Shown piece by piece: positions 41,448-49,653 of a stretch of 64,000 nt of DNA (the first letter of the stretch is position 1; every line of letters begins with the position of its first letter). The stretch comes from an uncultured Christensenella sp. (lineage in GTDB: Bacteria; Bacillota; Clostridia; Christensenellales; UBA1750): the NCBI GenBank assembly GCA_905193155.1, contig CAJJNQ010000006.1, positions 19,031 through 83,030 on the forward strand, given 5' to 3'. The position numbers and the translations under genes were made by a program. The notes below the pieces were generated by a model, which was not told where the DNA came from, searched no databases, and saw only the letters and a program-made list of their open reading frames with translations.

Positions 41448-43362
41448 AGACGTCAAACGCCCGGCTCCCGGCGGAAAGCCCCCGGCAAAAATCGATACCA
41501 AGACCTTAAAGCGGCTGCTGACCTATATGAAGCCCTACCGTGGCACCATGATCGTGGTCACGATCTGCATCCTGCTCAGTGCCGTTGCGGGCGCAGTTTC
41601 CTCCATGTTCCTGCAAACGCTGATTGACAGCTACATCGTCCCGCTGCTGGGCATGGACGAGCCGGTGTTCACCGGTTTGATCCGGACGCTCATCGTGCTG
41701 GCGGTGATCTACCTCATCGGTACGCTGTCCACGCTCTTTTATAACCGCCTGATGGTGACGATAGCGCAGGGCACGCTCAAAACCATCCGAGACGAGATGT
41801 TTGAAAAGATGCAGAAGCTGCCCATCCGTTTCTTTGATTCCCATACCCACGGCGATATCATGAGCCTATATACCAACGATACCGACACGCTGCGCCAGCT
41901 CATCGCGCAGTCGATGGGACAGCTCATCTCCTCCGCCTTCACCATTGTCGCCGTATTCTTCTGCATGCTCTATACCAGCATCGGTCTGACCGTCGTGGTG
42001 TGCCTGGCGTTATTCCTGGTCATGCTGCCCGTCAAAAAGCTCACGATGAAGATCGGCGGCTATTTCATGGCGCAGCAGAAGTCTTTGGCCGACCTCAATG
42101 GCTATGTAGAAGAAATGGTCAACGGCCAAAAGGTCATCAAGGTATTCTGCCATGAACAGCAGAACTATGAAGGTCTAACCCAGCGCAACCGCATTTGGGC
42201 GCACAATGCCGAAAATGCAAATGGCCTGGCCAACGGTATGATGCCGCTGATGAATGCAGTAGGTTATCTGCAATACGTCATCGTCGCCATTCTGGGCGGC
42301 TATATGGCGGTGGCAGGACTGCCGAATCTGTCGCTGACGGGCATCGGCACGCTGTCGCTGGGCATGATTGCATCGTTTCTGACGCTGTCGCGCAATTTCA
42401 CCAACCCTATCACCCAGATCTCCAACCAGTTCAACTCCATCGTCATGGCGCTGGCGGGCGCGGAGCGCATCTTCGCCTTCATGGACGAGCAGCCGGAAAC
42501 TGACGACGGCTATGTTACGCTCGTCAATGCGCGCGAAGTGAAGGGCCGGCTGGTCGAAACCACCGCACGCACCGGTCTTTGGGCATGGAAGCATCCCCAT
42601 GGCGACGGCACCATCACCTACACCAAGCTGGAAGGCCGCGTGGTGTTCGACCATGTGGACTTCGGCTACACGCCCGAAAAAGAAGTGCTGCACGACATCA
42701 CACTTTACGCCGAGCCTGGGCAGAAAATCGCTTTCGTCGGCGCGACGGGCGCGGGCAAAACCACCATCACGAACCTCATCAACCGCTTCTACGACATCGC
42801 GGACGGCAAAATCCGCTATGACGGCATCAACATCAACAAGATCAAGAAGGCCGACCTGCGCCGCAGCCTGGGCATCGTGCTGCAGGACGTCAACCTCTTC
42901 ACCGGCACCGTGATGGAAAACATCCGCTACGGCAACCCGAACGCAACGGACGAAGCGTGCATCGCTGCGGCAAAGCTTGCCAATGCGGACAACTTCATTC
43001 GGATGCTGCCCAGCGGCTATGATACCGTGCTGGAGGGCGACGGCAGCGGTCTTTCGCAGGGACAGCGCCAGCTGATCTCGATTGCGCGCGCCGCAGTTTC
43101 CGATCCTCCGGTAATGATTCTGGACGAGGCAACCTCTTCCATTGATACCCGTACCGAAGCATTGGTGCAGCACGGCATGGATCGCCTGATGGAAGGCCGC
43201 ACGGTGTTCGTCATCGCGCACCGTCTGTCTACCGTGCAAAACTCCGATGTTATCATGGTGCTGGATCACGGCCGCATCATCGAGCGCGGCAGCCACGAAA
43301 AGCTCATCGAGGAAAAGGGCACCTATTACCGCCTCTACACCGGCGCGTTCGAGTTGGAATAA
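41440..43362 (+). CDS. Heterodimeric ABC exporter subunit with canonical ATP site
   Basis: A 640-residue partner. After a ~30-residue basic N-terminal extension it has six membrane helices and an ATPase with Walker A GATGAGKTT, signature GLSQGQRQL and Walker B VMILDEATSSID with the catalytic Glu. The composite site made of this subunit's Glu and the partner's signature should be the active one. ATG 41440 follows GGGAGG by 8 nt and overlaps the upstream gene. A ~35-residue insert between about 355 and 395 separates membrane and ATPase parts. Confidence 0.93.
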   Translation: MNKDVKRPAPGGKPPAKIDTKTLKRLLTYMKPYRGTMIVVTICILLSAVAGAVSSMFLQTLIDSYIVPLLGMDEPVFTGLIRTLIVLAVIYLIGTLSTLFYNRLMVTIAQGTLKTIRDEMFEKMQKLPIRFFDSHTHGDIMSLYTNDTDTLRQLIAQSMGQLISSAFTIVAVFFCMLYTSIGLTVVVCLALFLVMLPVKKLTMKIGGYFMAQQKSLADLNGYVEEMVNGQKVIKVFCHEQQNYEGLTQRNRIWAHNAENANGLANGMMPLMNAVGYLQYVIVAILGGYMAVAGLPNLSLTGIGTLSLGMIASFLTLSRNFTNPITQISNQFNSIVMALAGAERIFAFMDEQPETDDGYVTLVNAREVKGRLVETTARTGLWAWKHPHGDGTITYTKLEGRVVFDHVDFGYTPEKEVLHDITLYAEPGQKIAFVGATGAGKTTITNLINRFYDIADGKIRYDGININKIKKADLRRSLGIVLQDVNLFTGTVMENIRYGNPNATDEACIAAAKLANADNFIRMLPSGYDTVLEGDGSGLSQGQRQLISIARAAVSDPPVMILDEATSSIDTRTEALVQHGMDRLMEGRTVFVIAHRLSTVQNSDVIMVLDHGRIIERGSHEKLIEEKGTYYRLYTGAFELE

Positions 43363-43394
43363 GCTTTTTCAGGCAATCACGAACCAAATTAACA

Positions 43395-43434
43395 CAAAGG
43401 CGCTATACTCACAAAAGGAGTATAGCGCCTTTGT
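43395..43434. terminator. Terminator between exporter and deacetylase genes
   Basis: AAAGGCGCTATACTC pairs perfectly with GAGTATAGCGCCTTT; the T tails are short on both strands. Confidence 0.75.
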
Positions 43435-43446
43435 CATGGGCCGCAA

Positions 43447-44352
43447 TCAGTAAACGCAGAGGTCGCTGCCAATGCGGCGCAGGTGGTTCTGATATTCGCG
43501 CGTGCCGTAAAGGGCATCGCGCAGGTTGCAAAGCTCAATGTTGTTATCCAGAATCCAGTCGTGCAGGCGCTTGGAGCAAAGCGCTTCCACGTCATAGGCG
43601 CGGCTGAGCGTGACCAGAGGTGCCATCGGGCCGTAATCGCCCTGGTGCGCGACGTAATAATCGACATAGCCCGGATGGAAGCCGTGCATCAGCGCCGCAC
43701 CGTCCGGCAGCTCGTTGATCTTCATGGTGTCGGCAAGCAGCCAGTCGATCGCGTCATAATCGTTGTCCAGGCCGCGGAAGGTTTCCTGCAAAGGGCCGCC
43801 GCCCAGATTCCAATTGTCCGCCATAAAAACTTTGCTGTCCGCCCACTTGGGATCGACCGGGCCGCGCGTGATCTCGCCGGTTTCCGGGTCGCGGTGCAGA
43901 CGGCTGGCGTAGTTGACCGCCATGCCGTATTCACGGGAAACGTCCGCAAGCGCAGCAGAAAAAGGCGTTTCACGACCAAAATCCACCCCGACGTCCGGCA
44001 CGCGGCCCAGTATGTCCAGACAGCGGTCGAGTTGCGCACGGCATTCCGCCACGACCTCGTCATAATCCACGTCCTGTGCCGAACGCAGGTCATGACGGAA
44101 ACGATCCGTGCCCGGAATCAGCAGGGACTTCACCTTTTCGACGGGCATCACGGCGCTGTTCCAGAAATGCGTGTGCCAGCCAACGCTGATCCAGGGATAG
44201 TTCTTCAGGCGTTCCAGCGCATCTACCGTGCCGGGGGATTCCAGCATGATGTCAGCCGAGGTGCCATAACCTCGGTCGTAAGTTTCAAATGTGCCGATAT
44301 TGCACACCGGGGTGTAGCCAACGTCGTCTGTTCGGATAATTAACTTTCTCAT
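43447..44352 (-). CDS. ChbG/YdjC-family carbohydrate deacetylase
   Basis: A 301-residue cytoplasmic protein of the ChbG/HpnK (YdjC) family, which removes acetyl groups from small oligosaccharides such as diacetylchitobiose. Metal and catalytic motifs are IIRTDDVGY at residues 5-13, GWHTHFW near 58 and MHGFHPGYVDYY near 223. The sequence is a divergent branch. No chitobiose genes are nearby. The start follows AAAGGAAGTGG on the minus strand. Confidence 0.85.
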   Translation of the reverse strand: MRKLIIRTDDVGYTPVCNIGTFETYDRGYGTSADIMLESPGTVDALERLKNYPWISVGWHTHFWNSAVMPVEKVKSLLIPGTDRFRHDLRSAQDVDYDEVVAECRAQLDRCLDILGRVPDVGVDFGRETPFSAALADVSREYGMAVNYASRLHRDPETGEITRGPVDPKWADSKVFMADNWNLGGGPLQETFRGLDNDYDAIDWLLADTMKINELPDGAALMHGFHPGYVDYYVAHQGDYGPMAPLVTLSRAYDVEALCSKRLHDWILDNNIELCNLRDALYGTREYQNHLRRIGSDLCVY

Positions 44353-44453
44353 GTTTTTTCCACTTCCTTTGGATAAAATTTTTTTATGTATTTAATATAG
44401 CACATCAAAACCAGTGAATGTAAGTAAAAAATTATGTCACAGGAGGAACCGCC

Positions 44454-45107
44454 ATGAAAAACGCCATCGTATTCGATCTGGACGGCACGCTGTGGGACTC
44501 CGTGCCCGCCTGCACCGCTTCGTGGAGCCGAGTGCTTGCCGGCGATCCCCGCGCGCTAGGCGCAACGCTGACCGAGCCGCAGATGCGCTCCTATATGGGT
44601 AAAACCGAGCTGGAAATCGCGCACCTGATGCTGCCGGGCGTAGATGACGAAACCGACCACGAGATCATGCAGGCCTGCACACGTGCGGAATATGACTATC
44701 TGCGCAGCGAAGGCGGCGCGACGCTCTTTCCGGGCGTTGCGGAAACTGTGCGCATGCTCTGCCGTTCCTATGATCTGTACATCGTCAGCAATTGTCAGCC
44801 TGGATATATCGAGCTGTTCCTTGATTTCAGCAGGCTGAACGACTGCTTTGCCGGACACACCTGTGCGGGCACGACGGGGCTGGACAAAGGCGGCAGCATT
44901 CGCCTGCTGCTGGACAGCGTCGGAAATCCCTCCGCCTTTTACCTGGGCGATACCGACGGCGACGAGCGCGCCACGCGCAAGGCGGGGATTCCGTTCGTCC
45001 ACGCGGCCTATGGCTTCGGTCACGCTGTGCAGCCGGACGATTCGATTTCATCTTTCTCGCAGCTGCCCGCTGCGGCGCAGCGCCTGTTTGCGAAAAACGC
45101 GCGATAA
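44454..45107 (+). CDS. HAD-superfamily phosphatase
   Basis: A 217-residue HAD hydrolase with all four motifs: VFDLDGTLWDS (residues 6-16), IVSNCQ near 104, KGG near 140, and YLGDTDGDERATRKAG near 159. The cap is of the helical C1 type as in phosphoglycolate phosphatase and beta-phosphoglucomutase. The substrate cannot be assigned. AGGAGG precedes the start by 7 nt. Confidence 0.9.
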   Translation: MKNAIVFDLDGTLWDSVPACTASWSRVLAGDPRALGATLTEPQMRSYMGKTELEIAHLMLPGVDDETDHEIMQACTRAEYDYLRSEGGATLFPGVAETVRMLCRSYDLYIVSNCQPGYIELFLDFSRLNDCFAGHTCAGTTGLDKGGSIRLLLDSVGNPSAFYLGDTDGDERATRKAGIPFVHAAYGFGHAVQPDDSISSFSQLPAAAQRLFAKNAR

Positions 45108-45112
45108 ACCGC

Positions 45113-45154
45113 TCCCTTTCTGCACATTCTAGCGGCAGAAAGGGGGCCTTTTTT
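45113..45154 (+). terminator. Terminator hairpin that contains the tspO ribosome site
   Basis: TCCCTTTCTGC (45113-45123) pairs with GCAGAAAGGG (45135-45144), followed by GGCC and six T. The AAAGGGGG in its 3' arm is the likely ribosome site of tspO. Confidence 0.75.
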
Positions 45155-45637
45155 GTGTCCGAAAAACGATCGGTTGGGATTTCTCTCTGCGCATCCGTAT
45201 TGCCCGTTGCCGCTGTGGGGCTGGTGGGGTCACTGCTCACCGACACCCGCAGTAAGTGGTATCTTTCCCTTGCCAAGCCCATTTTGCAGCCGCCGGACTG
45301 GGCCTTTCCCGTTGCATGGAGCCTGGTGTACCTCTGTGCGGCGCTGGCGCTCTACCTGCCGCTGCGCAGAGGGGATTTCCTGCCTCGAGCTTCCATCTGC
45401 CTGCTGATTCTCTGCGGACTCATGGACATCGCCTGGTCGGCGGTGTTTTTCCGTCTGCATGCGCTCATCTGGTCCTGCGCGGTGCTGCTCGTGCTGGAAG
45501 GCGTGCTGTTTGCGGCGATCCAACAGCTTTTCCCCCGCCAGCGGGTGAGCGGCGCGCTGCTGCTGCCGCATCTGCTCTGGGGACTTTATGCGCTGGCGCT
45601 GAACCTTTCCCTGCTGGGACGCAACCTGAATTTATAG
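45155..45637 (+). CDS. tspO: TspO/MBR family membrane protein
   Basis: A 160-residue protein with five membrane segments. The TspO hallmark PPDWAFPVAWSLVY is near residues 45-58. TspO proteins bind porphyrins and other tetrapyrroles and act as sensors or degraders under stress. The GTG start at 45155 is chosen because AAAGGGGG lies 8-9 nt upstream and no in-frame ATG is close. That ribosome site is within a terminator-type hairpin, so translation could be limited by structure. Confidence 0.88.
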   Translation: MSEKRSVGISLCASVLPVAAVGLVGSLLTDTRSKWYLSLAKPILQPPDWAFPVAWSLVYLCAALALYLPLRRGDFLPRASICLLILCGLMDIAWSAVFFRLHALIWSCAVLLVLEGVLFAAIQQLFPRQRVSGALLLPHLLWGLYALALNLSLLGRNLNL

Positions 45638-45717
45638 AAAAATCCCTTGTTTATGGCGGATGGATAGCGTATAATGAAAAACAGTTTGAAGCTTTCTGCT
45701 AAAGGAGTAAGATCCGA

Positions 45718-46812
45718 ATGAAAATTACTGCCGTCAAGCTGTATACGATGCACATACCGCTCATCACGCCGTTCAAGACGGCCCTGCGCACGGTGGACGC
45801 CATCGACGACCTGATCGTCGTGCTCGAAACCGACGACGGCCAGCGCGGCTTCGGCGAAGCGCCGCCCACCGCCGTCATCACCGGCGACACCATCCCCTCC
45901 GTCGCGGGCGGCATCACGCAGTTCATCGCGCCGAAGCTGATCGGCCGCGAGGTGGAAAAGTTCGACGAACTGCACGATATCATCGACAAGGCGATGGTTC
46001 ACAACACCACGGCCAAAGCCGCTGTCGAAATGGCCGTCTACGACCTGGTGGGCAAGCGTTGGAACGTGCCGCTTTACAAGCTGCTCGGCGGCGCAAAGTG
46101 CGAGTTGGAAACCGATATCACGATTTCGGTCAACGATGTGGACACCATGGTGCGTGACGCAGTGACGGCTGCGGAGCGCGGCTTCCGCATCCTCAAGGTC
46201 AAGGTGGGCAACGACGCGTCCCTCGACGCGCTGCGCCTGACCTCCATCAAGAAGGCCACGCCCGCGGGCACCGTGATCCGCGTGGATGCGAATCAGGGCT
46301 GGACGCCCAAGCAGGCCGTGCGCATCATCTCAATGCTGGAAGATGCGAATCTTGACGCAGAGCTCGTGGAGCAGCCCGTCAAAGCGGGCGATCTGGAGGG
46401 GATGCGCTATGTCACTCAGCACGTCTACACACCGATTCTGGCCGATGAAAGCGTCTTTACTCCTGCCGACGCGATCCGCATTCTGGAAAGCGGCGCAGCG
46501 GATCTGGTCAACATCAAACTGATGAAAACCGGCGGCCTGTACAACGCGATGTCCATCGCATCCATCGCCCGCGCGCTGGATGCGGAGTGCATGATGGGCT
46601 GCATGCTGGAAGGCAACGTGGCCGTCACGGCGGCGGCGCACGCGGCCATGGCGCGCGGTTCCGTCACCCGCATCGATCTGGACGGTCCCGCGCTCTGCAC
46701 GGAGAATCCGGTTCACGGCGGCGCGCAGTTCAACGGCAGCCGTATCACGCTCCCCGATGCACCCGGTTTGGGCATCACCGACATCGACGGCCTTGTGCCC
46801 TTTTCGCTGTAA
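45718..46812 (+). CDS. Dipeptide epimerase (enolase superfamily)
   Basis: A 364-residue muconate-lactonizing subgroup enzyme, most like L-Ala-D/L-Glu epimerase (YkfB), which interconverts dipeptide stereoisomers from peptidoglycan turnover. The acid/base lysines are in ILKVKVG near 163 and KLMKTGG near 266. The metal ligands are in RVDANQGW (Asp), VEQP (Glu) and LADES (Asp). Residues 1-~120 form the capping domain. The start follows AAAGGAG. A lipoprotein gene follows. Other dipeptide specificities are possible. Confidence 0.88.
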   Translation: MKITAVKLYTMHIPLITPFKTALRTVDAIDDLIVVLETDDGQRGFGEAPPTAVITGDTIPSVAGGITQFIAPKLIGREVEKFDELHDIIDKAMVHNTTAKAAVEMAVYDLVGKRWNVPLYKLLGGAKCELETDITISVNDVDTMVRDAVTAAERGFRILKVKVGNDASLDALRLTSIKKATPAGTVIRVDANQGWTPKQAVRIISMLEDANLDAELVEQPVKAGDLEGMRYVTQHVYTPILADESVFTPADAIRILESGAADLVNIKLMKTGGLYNAMSIASIARALDAECMMGCMLEGNVAVTAAAHAAMARGSVTRIDLDGPALCTENPVHGGAQFNGSRITLPDAPGLGITDIDGLVPFSL

Positions 46813-46840
46813 ATAAACCTTTTAAGGAGACTGCATTTTC

Positions 46841-47314
46841 ATGAAAAAGAGAGTTCTTTTGCTGATTCTTGTGGCGCTTTGTGCCATGCTCGCGCTGACC
46901 GGCTGTGTTCCCGGCAAAACTGCGGTGGACGAGACTGAAATCGATCGCCCCACCGTCGTGGTGAAGCTGGGCGATGAAGCCCTGACCCCCACGGTGGAAA
47001 CGACGGAGACCGAAGCCACCGCCACCCCCGCGCCCACCGAGAGTGCAGAGGGAGATACTGCCGAAGAGACGGCCGCTCCTGACCTGAACGTCTACAACAC
47101 CGTTCCTGCAGGCGCAACCCTCACCCTGACCGGCGAGCACGCCTCCGGCATCGTCAGCGTGTGCTATCGCTTTGACGGCGCGCAGCCGACGGTCGTCAAG
47201 GAGTCCAGCGTCGATGTGGCTATCCCCGAGGACGCCAAGAAGCTCGAGCTCTACGTCATCGACGGCAAGGGCATCGCTTCCCAGTGGGCGACCTACTATC
47301 TGACCATCGAATAA
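46841..47314 (+). CDS. Lipoprotein of unknown function
   Basis: A 157-residue lipoprotein with signal and lipobox LALTGC (Cys22). A Thr/Glu/Pro-rich linker at ~45-80 is followed by a short beta-sandwich-like domain (about 84-157, VSVCYRFDGAQPTVV, YVIDGKGIASQWATYYLTI). The latter resembles chitobiase/FN3-like C-terminal modules. It follows the dipeptide epimerase by 28 nt with AAGGAG before the start, so the two may be cotranscribed. A terminator ends the unit. Confidence 0.75.
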   Translation: MKKRVLLLILVALCAMLALTGCVPGKTAVDETEIDRPTVVVKLGDEALTPTVETTETEATATPAPTESAEGDTAEETAAPDLNVYNTVPAGATLTLTGEHASGIVSVCYRFDGAQPTVVKESSVDVAIPEDAKKLELYVIDGKGIASQWATYYLTIE

Positions 47315-47321
47315 AAATTTT

Positions 47322-47605
47322 TCAATCGAAAAGACGCGGAGCAAAAGCTCCGCGCCTTTTCTCATTTTCTTCCTTCATCCGGCCGTAATCGTCCCACTCG
47401 CCGTGCATTTTGTCCTGCAACGTCTGCGCAAGAAGGCGATCCAGCTTTTTTCGGTAGGTTTTGGGATCTCTCTTCTTGCAAAACACCATATTATACGCTT
47501 TCTGCGCCGATAGAGCAGCGGAAAGCTGCAAAACATCTCCCACGCACCGGCGGTTTTCATCACCTGTACCAGCTCTGCGTCAAACCGGAAGTTCTCCCGA
47601 TCCAT
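47322..47605 (-). pseudogene. Broken gene, resembles the C-terminal part of a YdeI/OmpD-associated family protein
   Basis: The first frame gives MDRENFRFDAELVQVMKTAG and AWEMFCSFPLLYR, then a one-base shift near 47515 leads into RKAYNMVFCKKRDPKTYRKK and LDRLLAQTLQDKMHGEW. This order matches the R-K-x-Y...P-x-T...R tail of YdeI-like proteins (DUF1905/YdeI). The N-terminal part is missing; sequence upstream to 47739 has related-looking but broken frames. The family assignment is tentative. Confidence 0.55.
47329..47361 (+). terminator. Terminator of the epimerase/lipoprotein unit
   Basis: AAGACGCGGAGC-AAAA-GCTCCGCGCCTTTTCT; it overlaps the end of the broken minus-strand gene. Confidence 0.82.
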
Positions 47606-47739
47606 GTCCGGCAGAACCGCGCGGCCTGCCCTTGCGCACCTTCACCCGGCATTCCGCATCGTCTGAGCCATGCTTTTCCGGCCAAGCGCGGAACTGCGCC
47701 CGGCCCTCCCCGCCTTGCAGCACGTTTTGTTCTTTCACG

Positions 47740-48003
47740 CTATTCCCTATCCTTCGCCCACTGACGGCAGCGACCGATGCGCGCGCCGTCGTCCCCCTCG
47801 CGCTCGTCCCACGCAAACGACTGCAAAAGGCGGCAGGCAAAGTCCCCGCACACGCCGCAATGCTCCTGCCCGCGTCCCTCGCAGCAGCCTTTGACGGGAC
47901 ACTTGCCCCACGGCGGCGCGGACTGCGCAATGCACCCGGTACAGCTCCTCGCCTGATAAAAGCGGCAGTTCTCACAGTTCAATCCGCATCTGGTTTTGAT
48001 CAT
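47740..48003 (-). CDS. Cysteine-rich DUF3795-type protein
   Basis: An 87-residue protein with 12 cysteines arranged as in DUF3795 (CGLNCENCRFYQARSCTGC at residues 5-23, then CPVKGCCEGRGQEHCGVCGDF). It probably binds zinc or an Fe-S cluster; function unknown. ATG 48003 follows GGAGG by about 8 nt; the longer frame upstream would start inside that site. No partner gene is evident. Confidence 0.8.
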   Translation of the reverse strand: MIKTRCGLNCENCRFYQARSCTGCIAQSAPPWGKCPVKGCCEGRGQEHCGVCGDFACRLLQSFAWDEREGDDGARIGRCRQWAKDRE

Positions 48004-48060
48004 GGAATCATCCTCCCTTGAGAAGTTGTGATTCCAGTATAGCAAAGGAAACAGGACAGC

Positions 48061-48948
48061 TTATTGTCCTGTTTCCTTGTTCTGTTCCAACATTTTTTGC
48101 GCCTGTTTACGGATTTCCCTCCGAAGCGCTTCCGGCTCGATCACCTCGATGCCGCCGCCAAAGCTCAGCGCCCAGTCCAGTCGCTGAACCGGGTTGGCAA
48201 AACACTTTTCCACAAGAAGCCTTCCGTCCGCTGCGGTCTCGCAGCGTTCGCAATCTTCTTCCGCGCGGTATCGCAAAGAGGCGTCCACCCACGCCCGAAG
48301 CCGGCAGGGCGGCTCGGCGGGATGGGGCTTGAGCATTCCTTCAGGAATGGAACGCCGCTCAAAGCGCTCCCCCAATGTTTCGCAACACTCGATCCGCGCC
48401 AGCTTGAACAGACGGAAATCCCGCCGCAGCCTGCACCACGCGATCAGATACCACCCGCCCCATTTGCAGACGAGGCGATGCGGCTCCACCACGCGCGTTA
48501 CGGCGCTCTCCCGCCCGCAATAGGCGATGCGCACGCAGCTTTCCGCCAAAATGGCGTCCCGCAGCTGTGGAAAGAGCTGCTTTATTCGCGGGCTTTGCCC
48601 AGCGAGGTCGATCTCGATCCAATCCGCTTCGCCCTCCGGCACTCGGCTGCGCAGGCGTGCGGCATTTTCTCCGCCCGACAGGCTGTCCACTCCTTGCGCC
48701 GCCGCCAGCAACGTCCGCAGTTCCTGCCGGGTAAACAGATCATCCGGCACGCGATAACCAGGCTGAACGGAAAACCCGCCACCCGTGCCCTGCCGCGACA
48801 CAACGGGCACGCCCGCGCGGCACAGCGCCTCCATGTCCCGCGTGATGGTGCGGCGGGATACCTCAAAGCGCTCCGCAAGCTCCGGAGCCGTTACGCCGGG
48901 GGAACGCAGCAACACCGTCAATATCCCCATCAGGCGGTCGATTTTCAT
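48061..48948 (-). CDS. WYL-domain transcriptional regulator (YafY type)
   Basis: A 295-residue regulator. The N-terminal helix-turn-helix (LLRSPGVTAPELAERFEVSR, then RTITRDMEALCRAGVPV) is followed by a WYL ligand-binding domain (EPHRLVCKWGGWYLIAWCRL) and a WCX extension to the end. WYL domains bind nucleic acid-like or nucleotide ligands. ATG 48948 overlaps the stop of the HD hydrolase gene (ATGA), so the two are coupled. The target genes are unknown. Confidence 0.9.
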   Translation of the reverse strand: MKIDRLMGILTVLLRSPGVTAPELAERFEVSRRTITRDMEALCRAGVPVVSRQGTGGGFSVQPGYRVPDDLFTRQELRTLLAAAQGVDSLSGGENAARLRSRVPEGEADWIEIDLAGQSPRIKQLFPQLRDAILAESCVRIAYCGRESAVTRVVEPHRLVCKWGGWYLIAWCRLRRDFRLFKLARIECCETLGERFERRSIPEGMLKPHPAEPPCRLRAWVDASLRYRAEEDCERCETAADGRLLVEKCFANPVQRLDWALSFGGGIEVIEPEALRREIRKQAQKMLEQNKETGQ

Positions 48949-49520
48949 TCCGCGGCGCTGCCGTCCAGACCGATGGCCGCAGCGCATTCGCGCATGCCGT
49001 CGATGCAGCCTACAATCAGTTCATCCACCGTCGTGCCGAGCCGCTCCGCGCCCTTTTCAATGACCTCGCGGTTCACGCCCGCAGCAAAGCTCTTGGCCTT
49101 ATATTTCTTTTTGACGGACTTTTGCTCCAGATCCATCACGCTCTTGCTCGGGCGCATGATGGCCGCCGCCGTAATCAGCCCGGTCAATTCGTCAATGGCA
49201 TAGAGCGTCTTTTCCATGCGGCTCTGCGGCTCGATATCGCAGCAGATGCCCCAGCCGTGCGAGGCCACCGCGCGGATCACCAGGGAATCCACGCCCTCTT
49301 CCGCCAGCAGCTCCTGCGCTTTTTTACAGTGCTGATCGGGATATTTTTCGTAATCCACATCGTGCAGCAGGCCCACCGCACCCCAAAGCTCCGGGTCCTC
49401 GCCCGCAAGCTCCGCAAAATGGCGCATGCAACCCTCCACCGTCAGGGCATGGCGCAGCAGCGCTTCACTGTCGTTGTATTTTTTCAGGATCGTCCATGCT
49501 TCTTCTCTGGTCGGGATCAT
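48945..49520 (-). CDS. HD/HDIG-domain hydrolase
   Basis: A 191-residue protein with the HD metal motif: His24 in LLRHALTVEGCM, LLHDVDYEKYPDQH near 51, SHGWG near 88 and an Asp near 109 (YAIDELTG). This group hydrolyses phosphate esters or phosphodiesters, often nucleotides; the substrate is unknown. The last ~60 residues are a conserved extension of this subfamily. It is coupled to the WYL regulator, which may sense the same molecule. Confidence 0.87.
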   Translation of the reverse strand: MIPTREEAWTILKKYNDSEALLRHALTVEGCMRHFAELAGEDPELWGAVGLLHDVDYEKYPDQHCKKAQELLAEEGVDSLVIRAVASHGWGICCDIEPQSRMEKTLYAIDELTGLITAAAIMRPSKSVMDLEQKSVKKKYKAKSFAAGVNREVIEKGAERLGTTVDELIVGCIDGMRECAAAIGLDGSAAE

Positions 49521-49653
49521 TTGATTTCGCCTCTTGTTTCAAATTTGTTGTTTTCAGACGGATCAGGAACAAATCGCTGTTCAGAAGCGTCTATCAGGAG
49601 TATAATAGCGCATGAAACCATTCTGCCGCAAGTATACAAGGAGGGAAATTTAT

